Source: Diadema setosum
Lineage: Eukaryota; Echinodermata; Echinoidea; Diadematoida; Diadematidae
Reading direction: 5' to 3'
Assembly (NCBI RefSeq): GCF_964275005.1
Contig: NC_092698.1
Span: 31,923,162 to 31,987,161, forward strand
DNA: 64,000 nt
Numbering within the stretch: the stretch's first letter is position 1; every line of letters starts with the position of its first letter. The notes under the pieces were generated by a model, which did no database searches, was not told where the DNA came from, and saw only the letters and a list, made by a program, of their open reading frames with translations. Below, one piece after another: positions 41,523-51,700 of this stretch. The position numbers and the translations under genes were made by a program.

Positions 41523-44500
41523 AGACTGGAGAAGGATCCATTGGAAAGTTAAGTTTGTAGAATAGCCGCGATCACACACTGGCAAAAGATCAAGAAGTTT
41601 AAGATCGCGATCTCCAAGATCTCAAAAGGCGCGGCCAAATTGGCAAATTATCGAAAACTTTCAGATCGCAATCTTTAAGATCTTGAAGTTTTTCAAGTGA
41701 GTGTGACTGCAAACTTTCCGCGAAACTTCCCACTACAGCTAGGGATATTTCATTTTATAATGCTGTCCTCTCCAAACTTCTCGATCTCTTGCCAGTGTGA
41801 CCGGACAACAAAAGATCGTGAAGACTTCGCGATCCTAAACTTTGCGATCTTTTGCCACTCTGACCGCGCTTTATCATGACAAACTTAAATAACGATGTTA
41901 GAATAGCAGTGAGGGAGAAGAAATGGACAAAAAAAAAAAAAGACGTGTGGCACACATCTACCTATATTTGATCCTTCTACATATGTTACAAGAATGTAAC
42001 TTAGTCAACTTCCAAGACAGTTCGAACTCTGAAATTGCATCGGCCAGTGCAATCTTCGAAATAAGGGGTTTACACCTTCCTGTTCCTTTTTTATTTTTGC
42101 TTTCAGTATACTTGGATAACATGCCGCCAGTGATAACCACCAAGTATGATGCATTTCAATTCATTCTTAACTGGACGACGCCACGCTCCCTTGTCTGTCT
42201 GACTTCTGATATATCTCACCAGGTGTGATTCAGATCATAGAAATGACATTCTTAGCAAACAGGCCTCTATAGCTTTAAGGGCCAGTGGATTGTAAGAACT
42301 AAAGAATAATGAATACTCACTAGAAACCATGTTACATACAGAAGATTCCACTTCATATCAGACGTAAATGGTCACCATTTTGCCTCTCATTATATGCTTT
42401 ATCAAGTATAGTTTTTGAATATCCACATTGTCACTTGAATTTCTGCCCAAGAATTAGGATATGGATCTTTTCATGGAGGACCTGGGTTTTCCACCACCTT
42501 GCGAACATGAAGTTACTTTTGTTCCCTTGAGAGATAACATCGATCCGATAGCTACCTTAAAGAGGCCTTCCTCCGTAAATACTGGAGTTGTGCTTTTTTT
42601 TCTGCCAGACTGATACCGACAGTAGCACTCTTATTAAAGCAAGTGATCAATGACTCACAATCATCAAGGATGCTGCTTGTACGAGAAGAAAACTTAATGG
42701 TTCCAAGAACATGGTTGTTATCAGTCGTCTTTATCAGAATAAACTTATATTCGATTCAAAAGATGCATCACACAAGCTCGTTTGGCACAAAATATGTTCC
42801 GCCATTTTACCGACAAAAGTATACTGAACGCTCGAGAAGCAGTCCAACGACAATACTCCAGTATCTTTAAAAAAAAAAAAATAAAAAAAGGAAGAAAATC
42901 CTGCTCACTGTGACAGACCTGATCTTTTGTTTACCAGTAGACAATGGATGGGAACGTTTTGATCTGGTCTACAGCCTGTACAACTGATATATCTAGCTCC
43001 AATCCTGCAAAGTTGCCTTGAGGTGATTTCATGTGCATGCGAAATCATTGCAGAACATTTCGATGCAAATGTCACAAATTAGGCCTACGTCGTACAGCAG
43101 TGTGTGCATGTTAGCAACAATGTGATGATGTAAACCTTGCATGAATGTAGATCAATTTAGCTCGATTGAGAAATAGACTTTTTGACTCAGATTATGTTTC
43201 TTTTCAGCCAAAATATGAAGGTGTTGATGACTAGAATTACAAAGTTCATCCTTCGTTTCTGTTTCCGACACTGTCCGAGATACCAGGACTTTTCTTACAA
43301 TTTGTTTTCTTTTGCTTGAGCCTGCAGAGTGGGTGAAGAGATAGATTAAAAAAAACCATAAATTATGACGAGATTTATGAAAGTTGCCACTTGATTTTAA
43401 ATTCAACAGATTGAAAATGATTATAGACCAATCTATCCAATGAAAACGACAAAGTACAGGGAAGGATAAAGCGACCTTGCACTAATCCATAGAGTGATGT
43501 ATAGTGATGTGATTGTTCGATAACTTTGGTGGCAAGACCTTGTTTTGGTGGTAGATATTTGCATAATTTATAATGCAAATGAGATCATAGATGTGTGTTG
43601 TTTTGTGGTTGCAGTTAATTTTTGCATCTCTTAATCACACCAGGAATCATTAACAGGTCTTGATATTGTTATAACTGTTATGAAACATATTCATATATTG
43701 CGGCAGTGCGTTGTAGAATCTCGAAACCTGCCTGGTCTACGGCTTCTTGAATATCAATTTGCAAACATATTTCATATTAGTGTTATTTAGTTCTCCTTTT
43801 AATATTGATTGATTCCAGTACTTGATTTACTTCGGACTCTGACGACATCATTATGTGCAACGTGTTTGCCCAATATCTTAGCTGTATTTTAGTACGCCAA
43901 GGTACATTTTGATAGCAAGACTTTATTTTAGGGAATTATATCCATAGAAATGGCCAACTATTTGTATAATTTATATGCAAATTAGATTATTAGGGTATTC
44001 CTTAACTGTTTTTTTTTCTTGTATCTCCTTTATCACCAAAGAATCATTAACTTACGTCTTGATAGTATAACTATAATGATTCAGATTCATATATCGCTCC
44101 AATGTGTTGTAGAATCTCGAAGCCTGTCGTAGTAAAGCCTCTTGCATACCAATTTGCATACGTTATTACAAATATTGTTATTCATCTTTTTTATTCTGAA
44201 TTGATTCCTGTACTTGATTTTCCTCGGACTCAGATAACACCATGTACACTTTGTTTGACCGATAGCATATCTATATTTTTCACTACGCCAAGGTACATTT
44301 TAATAGCAAAACTTTGTTTTAGGGGAAAATATGTTGAGAAAATGGGGAAATATTTGCATAATTTATAATTGCAATTACACTAGGAATCCTGAACCAGTCT
44401 TAATACAGTGATAACTATCTTCAGAATTATGATTCAGATCCATATATTTGCAGCAATGCGTTGTAGAATCTAGAATCCTGCCAGTTATGTATCCTCTTGT

Positions 44501-45744
44501 ATACCAATTTGCATAGATATTTGCATAAGACTAGTGTCATCCAATTCTTCTGAATTGATTGAATTCTTCTGAATTGATTTATTTTGATTCGACTCCGGCG
44601 ACACCAAGTACTTTTTGTTTGCCCGGTAACTTGTTAAAATGATTAAAAACAGAAGTGAACACGTAGGTACTATACATGTGCATATATATGCGGTAATGCA
44701 TTACTGTATCAGCGGCAACTCCTAATTTGCATATTTCACTTCTTAATTTGCTCATAAAGTGAAAGTTATGAAAAAATGATGACCTAGCTGCTGTCTTTGC
44801 ACCTTAATTTCTGAAATTATTAGTATTTCTGCATGTCTAGGGAGATTTTATGAAAATTAGGTCATCGAAACACCTTAAAAAGCAATGAATTGGCGGCCAT
44901 TTTGTTTATGCAAATTAGATGCTCTTAGACTCAAAATTCCGCTTGGGAACCGGAATTTTTGGATTCAGCGTACTTGAATTATATAAAATAGACCGGTTCC
45001 CAACTTTTACTAAAAATTGCCTCTAACAGTCGTATTTTCCCCAAATCCCACTAGACTATAACAGCCCACTTGAATGTAACTAACACGGGAGTCCGGAACA
45101 TCTAATGTCTTCTCGGTTTAAGCATGGAATGGGGTGTGACAAACTATATTAGACAAATGGAGGACTGATTTGTGCATAAATCATTGCCATCACACCGTCT
45201 ACCTACGGACGGACCCAACTTGTGTGCATCTTCACTTTAGTCCCTGCATCTTCATACGTGCCTACTGATAATCGTATTTGTCACAGATGTCCTTCATGTT
45301 CTCAGTTCATCGACATAGATACGTGCGGTCCCCAGTTTGGGTGAAGACGATGTATTTTTACATGTATTTTTACACACTTCATTGAGCTGGCTTTCATAAA
45401 CCGCGGATGTGAAAGAATATCTCGTAGCACCTCGGAACAATAATGGGTTGAGAGGACAATTGGGTTTGTTTCGGATTTTGTCAGGGTCGGGTGTGTCCAA
45501 CTTACCTATGATGGTTTCTCCGACTTCGGTCAGGGTCTCGTTCCGCCATCGTATCCGTGCCTCAACGACAACGGGATCGCTGGTGTCGAAGATGGTGACG
45601 CTGAGACGCTCCGTCATCCCGGGCCGAAAGGCGAGAGGGTAGGCGACCAGGTAGCCCCTGGAGCCGGGATGAGAAATGATGACAGTGTACTCATCACTAC
45701 TATGATCGTACCTATTTTGAGCATATTTTATGTTCTCACCAAAA

Positions 45745-45782
<38 letters not shown>

Positions 45783-48700
45783 CTATCTTCTCCGCGCTTT
45801 GTGTGTGTGCTTTTTTTTAATGACAAAAACCACGCTGAAATATCTAATTTTAGTATTTTGTTACATAAGAAAGGCCTTGCGGTGGAATCACGGAAACAAT
45901 ACGCTGTACAGTGAATTGTGTCACATTAGTGGAAGTTTTCTAATACCGTTATTCAAACATCAAATTGTGCAGTGTGTATAATGGGTGTGTGTATGTTTGT
46001 GTCTGATATATAGGTCGTCAGGAAAGTACTGCGACCTGTTCAGTGAATTCTACATTTGGGGGCAGAATCAAATATTGCTAGACGTTCCCAATGTCACAGA
46101 AACTTATGAGGAGTGTAGTTTCTGCCTTACCGTAATTAATGCCTCCCTCAGTAAATCCCAATAACCGCAAGACCAATGGCAATCATAAAAATGAATATCA
46201 ATTATGAAGGACAGCAATATAATGATGCCCTTTTGCAGTTCTTATTTAGCTACCTTTATTTCAGCGCATTTTTTTTTTGGGGGGGGGGGGGGAATAATCA
46301 GTAACATTCACTTCTAATCGTATGGATTTTTGCATAAAGTGAAGGGAGAGCTGTAGCTGGTTTTGTGTATGAAGGCAGGCGGGGGAGGTACTTTTGTGCA
46401 TTATTAAGAACACACAAGAATTTTATGGTTTGTGACTTTTTGAATGAAATAATTTCTAAGTGAAATAAGATTATGAAATTTGTTTTTTTGGGGGAAATAT
46501 TTTTTGTTTGTTTGTCAGTTTTTGTTTTGTAGGTATATTTTGTTATGAAATCATCCGATGAGTTCATCTTGTGCCTCTGTGTTTAAGTTCAAAAACAAAA
46601 AACGGTTTTTATGGTATCTGAAATGAAGTATTAACAGAAATGATTTTTTTTCTAATTTGTATTGGAAATATCCCGTGATCCCTCACAGTATATTGGAAAA
46701 GACACATTTGATTCATAATGATGTAAATGTATGTATGGATTTTTTTTTTTTTTATATTAATGTGCAATAGTTGTTTGATTGTGCACATTCGCAGGTGTGT
46801 CAGGGCATCAGTGAAAGGAAGCAGATTTTAGCTGTGTGTATGGGGGTGTAAGGAATATGTGCAATATGTGTTATAATTCATGGATTATGATGTTGGGGCT
46901 GTCTGTAAAAAGTAAGGTGTTTCAGAATTTGTGGTTATATATACCTTTTGCAGCAATTGATTCTTCCATAGTGTCTGTGTATGTGCACTAATACATTTAT
47001 TTTTCCCCTCTTTGCATCACGTTGAACACATGATGCTAGTCTGTGTTGTGGTGTATATGTTTAGTTCCCTGTATTTTTTGAGTATTCATTTGATGTTTTA
47101 TATGTAATGTAATTTGATATTTTTCTGTCGTCAATTATGTGTTTATGAATGTGTGACAAAATCAAATTTCCATGTCATGTTTTTATACATAATTTGGACA
47201 ATAAGGAAATGAAATGAAATGTATTGAAATGAAATCACTCGAACAAAATACTATTCAACTGACTACACGAATACAGCATTTTCCAGTGTCTAAGTCCTGT
47301 AAGTGTTTGACGTATACATACGTAAACCACCAGGATGCGCTGGTGGCAGAGCTATGCGATTGCATTGCAACCTTTCTGGGCATTCCATAGAGGAAATCTC
47401 TTGGTAGGCTTCGTGCTATAATACGAGCCCACACAGGAAATAACCTTTCCGTTTCCTGCACATTGATTGCAAGGGCCAAACCAACAATGTATATGGACAG
47501 CTGGAATAGGTGTGCAACGCTAGAAAAAGCCGACTCTTGACATACACAGAAAAGGTGACAAAATTAACAAAATAATGGGAGCAAAAACTCAACTGCTAAG
47601 CAACGTCGCATTGTACGCCAGATTGGTGGTTGGGCCTTATTGCCAAATGTGGTGAACCCTTTTCACAAGCGATTGGTCGCTAACTTTCCTTATGATGTCA
47701 TAACGGGTTTTCACGTGGTTTCAGGGTCGAAACCTATCGCAAAGCTTGAAAACACTGAATTTCATAGGTGTTTCTCCATAGAACGCTGATGATAATAAAT
47801 TTCGTAATGCAGCAAATCAATCTACTCAATGAGGCATAGCGCTGCATTACCAACATTAATTGATTGTTGTGATATTGTTTCATCTAAACATCAGATAGCC
47901 CGGTCTGCATGCAACGGCGAGGGTTGATGCAATTCACGGCACATGTGATAACTTATGTCTTCTCGAATATAATCAGATGGCTAAGGCATAGTCACCGCGC
48001 TGCAAATATTTCGAAACATAACCATGAACGCGCACTACGTCACAACTGGGGGGGGGGGGGGGGGCATTTCATGAAGGAACTTGTCGGATAAGATATCTGA
48101 CAAGTCAGTTATATCCGACAAGTTTTGAGAAATTCTATAGTCTGACAGGCTGATTTCTCTGAACTTGTCGGATATAATTGACTTGTCGGACATTTTATCC
48201 GACAAGTTCCTTTATGAAACGCCCCCTGACCTCAGACATTATATTACCTTTACCTATTTTTGTTCTTTCGGATGGTGTAGTCCCATTAGTAACTAAACCG
48301 CCCGAAACCGCTCCTTTTTTCTCTTTTATTGTTTTCATATAGAATACATAATTACGTTATTTGAAAGAGGTCACAGGTCAACAAAAGCATGTCAGAATTA
48401 TTTCTGTCAGAAATAAGTCTCTTTGTAAAGTCTTAATAGGCTTTCAAATAAACTTAACTTATAATAGACATGCAATGATCTATTTTGCATAATTTATGAA
48501 GTTGACGAAATGAGAGTAATATTGCTGTACCTTCAAGGGAACAATAATAGGCCATTACATAGGGAATCTTCAGTTGCTAAAGGGTTAACCTCCCCCCCCC
48601 CCTGCGTCTTTCTCATCTCTAATTAAATCTACACATAATTACACCTATCTTTCTAAAACACATCATTCCTCCCTCTCTCTCTCTTATCTCTTATCTTATA

Positions 48701-51700
48701 CTAAATTGCAAATTCATCTCAACTCTTCGAGAATTGTTTGGCAGAAATTAGCGCAACCTCGCAATTTAATATCTTTCCTTATTTCCATCGGATCTTATTC
48801 ATTTCGTTTTGCCCTTTGCTTAAAAGTGTTAAACATCTGAATATTTCTTTTCAGACTCATATTTAAAGGGAACATTCATCCTGATATAATGAAGTCCCAT
48901 GGACAAAGCGTTTATCTAAACTGTCAATCCAGATCTTACGCTGCTAGTTGTTACAGGATTAACCCTCGTTACGAACCAAACTTTTAAAGCACATTTCTAG
49001 CCCAGCTACCACCAATGACTAACCAAAGCGGACTTGCTGTCGATAATCACTTGTTTTATGGTTCACTTTGTCAGATATTATCTTGTGATAAAAAAAGAGA
49101 ACATCCGTCGATAAAAGCAGAGCCATTCTGTACGACCCCTGTCAAACAAGAGGCATTTATCTGGATTTATTCCTAATACATACACACAAAAGTCAAATTA
49201 AAGACATTTATCTGGATTACATTCCCAATACAAGAGAGAGAGAAAAAAAAAGTGGAAAATCACTCAACAACTAGTCCAGATAGATGATTTTCCCCATCTT
49301 GGATAGGTGTTTCGCATAAGAAACGGCCTTAGATATTAATGGACTAACAGCAACTGATTGATCGATTGGCTCAGCTCGTAGGTTGGTTGGCAGATTTACT
49401 GATTGAATGGATCTGTATACGAATATAAACATATTCCCCTTCAACGTGAGCTAACGACTGTCTCTTTGATACTGCCATTCACCTACAAACGCCACTCGGT
49501 AAATCTTAAATACATAATTCTTAAATAAAATGGAAAAATAGCAAATTTAATGAAATTTAATGGTGTAAGTTGCCGAGGTTTTTTACGATAACTATAATCG
49601 TAACTGGTATTTTATCATTATTGCTATCATTATCATTGTCAACACGTTCACTTTCTTAATACATACCACCATTCCTATCAATACAACTATCAGCATGACT
49701 TCATTATTACCGCCACAATTTTCTTTTTTCATAATCTTTAAATATCAATGATGTTCACGGTTTTTTAAAATCACTATATGACAATCCTTTCCTACTATCT
49801 GTTGCCTTATCCGAAACGGGAGGATTACAGCTTCAAATCATGCGATGTGAACGATATAACAGTCAACAGTCACTGTTTTGTTGGATAAGATGTCTCTCTA
49901 TCAGAAGCTCCACCAATTCAAAGCTCAGTCGGGATATCCGGAGAGGAACACCGCCAACTTCCACCCGCGTTTCCATAGCGACATACCGCGCGTATAACTT
50001 ATTAGTGCACGCCGGTCTTCATCTCACACGTGAATTCATAAAATCCTCACGTAGTAACCCTCACTAGCAGTAGCAGGGCAATCAATATCATTCTTGGTGG
50101 TATAACCTACGCGCGAACACTTTCTCGATTGTCGAAAGAGAAAGTGAGCGTTTTCTTGTATAGATTTCAGTTGAAATGCTCTTAGAGCGAGAACTATAGG
50201 ATGAGTCAAAGATAAGCCAGTAAGCAACCTGTTTTCTCACAGCTTCCTATTCTTAGAGTAGGAAAGGAGACGACTGACTCTCACAAAGGCCACCCCAGTA
50301 GGCCGTGTTACCGAACAAATCACTCCTTGTTCGTTACCACCAATGAAGAGGACTGTTGGCTTTAATCCCGCGATTGTCGAGATGGTAAAATCAATTCTCT
50401 AGAAATATGAACGAGTCTACAAAGAATAACCGACAATGCTGGGGAGGGCGACGCGGTTTTTGTACGATAAGGCCGCCAATTATTCGACGAGTTAACGGGA
50501 TCAGGCTAATGCAATTATCACTAAGCCCACTCTTATTTAGAGGACTACACTGTGTGTGCAGCCATCACCACTTTCTATCACTCTTAAGTACCTTGAAAAT
50601 CAACGTCTTACTGCCTTACCTTCTGCCGAGATTATCCCCAAATCTTCTTCCTCAAGCCCAACCACCGTGAATAATTCTTCGTCACTCAAAGAGAACCCAT
50701 TCAGAGTGAAATTGTATCAATTCCATTCACTCAAATGAATGAGACTTCCGTGGGAGGGTATCATCGGGTGATACAATTGTATTTATATTCTTTTATTTGC
50801 CCTTTGTCTCCCGATCATGCTCGACCACACACACCTTTTTCTTTTATGACTTTTCCTCTTTTATTTTTCTCCCTGCTGTGTCTCCATCTTTTCTATACCT
50901 GGGCAACAAAATGGCAACAATGGATGCTCCTTCTTACAAAAGTTTCATCCGGGAAAATCAGAAGTGTCGAAAGAGGGTCGGGTAAAGGTACATGTAAAAG
51001 GAAACACTGGTAGTTGTAAAAGAAAACACTGATGATTGGTAATATCGAATGATGTATTTTGTTCTTTGCAAAACTTTCATGGAACTCTCAGTTGGCATTA
51101 GCCACATGCAGAGTAAAAGGGTTGGAACAAAACTCACCTGGACTGGCCACAAGATTTCGTATTGGCCTTTGAGCATGGCCGATTGTAACAATCATTGCTT
51201 CTACACGGATCCGGCATTCTATCACTGATCCAAGATAAAGTTCACGTGTTACATTTCGTGACACATGTTGTGTGTTTGTTTGATACAAGACAGTCATCTT
51301 TTTCTCCGTGCTGATATTGAATGATATCATTTTCATTGTTGATATTCTCCTACAAATCGAACTGCTCGCTGATGAAAGAACTTGTATTTCTGCAAACTGA
51401 ATGAGGCGAACGTAACAGCTCCCTTAAACAAACCTCGTCAAACGTTTCTCCTTGGAATCATTAGTGTTAATAGTAGTATCAAAACATGACTAACTAAATC
51501 CGATTCCTGCAACTCTTCGTCCACTCATCAGATAGTCACTGACCATGCATGCAGGAAGACTGCTTCTTACACTCTGTTGAAAACACACTTCGTTGGATAT
51601 TCCATCAGTACCAGATGCCCAGAGTAGAGTATTCATCGCCTAATAACATCTTTATGACAATGAGCATTTCCTTTTCCTCTCTTGATAATGTGCATTATTC

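Larger units (their letters stand above)
39492..45058. mobile_element. 5.57-kb non-autonomous DNA element, ~180-bp TIRs, TAA target duplication
   Basis: The left end (39,492-39,672) begins tagtctagtgggatttctga. The right end (44,878-45,058), reversed, begins tagtctagtgggatttgggg, and the similarity continues with small differences through 'aaaagttgggaaccggtct', 'ccggttcccaagcg' and 'catctaatttgcataaacaa'. TAA flanks both sides (39,489-39,491; 45,059-45,061), as PIF/Harbinger elements show. Three tandem units follow the left end (about 39,609, 39,985, 40,322) and three different units precede the right end (about 43,712, 44,109, 44,462). No transposase frame is seen. Confidence 0.8.
37973..45505 (-). 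other. Intron 2 (7.5 kb), mostly one large TIR element
   Basis: 39,492-45,058 is a 5.57-kb element. The flanks hold (TTTG)n at 39,257-39,330 and unremarkable AT-rich sequence. Confidence 0.6.

Noticed and set aside
51134..51340. Minus-strand frame in intron 1 ending in CCAG|GTGAGT that looked like an exon
   Set aside because: Exons 1 and 2 join directly in phase, and the peptide has no resemblance to the A2M family.
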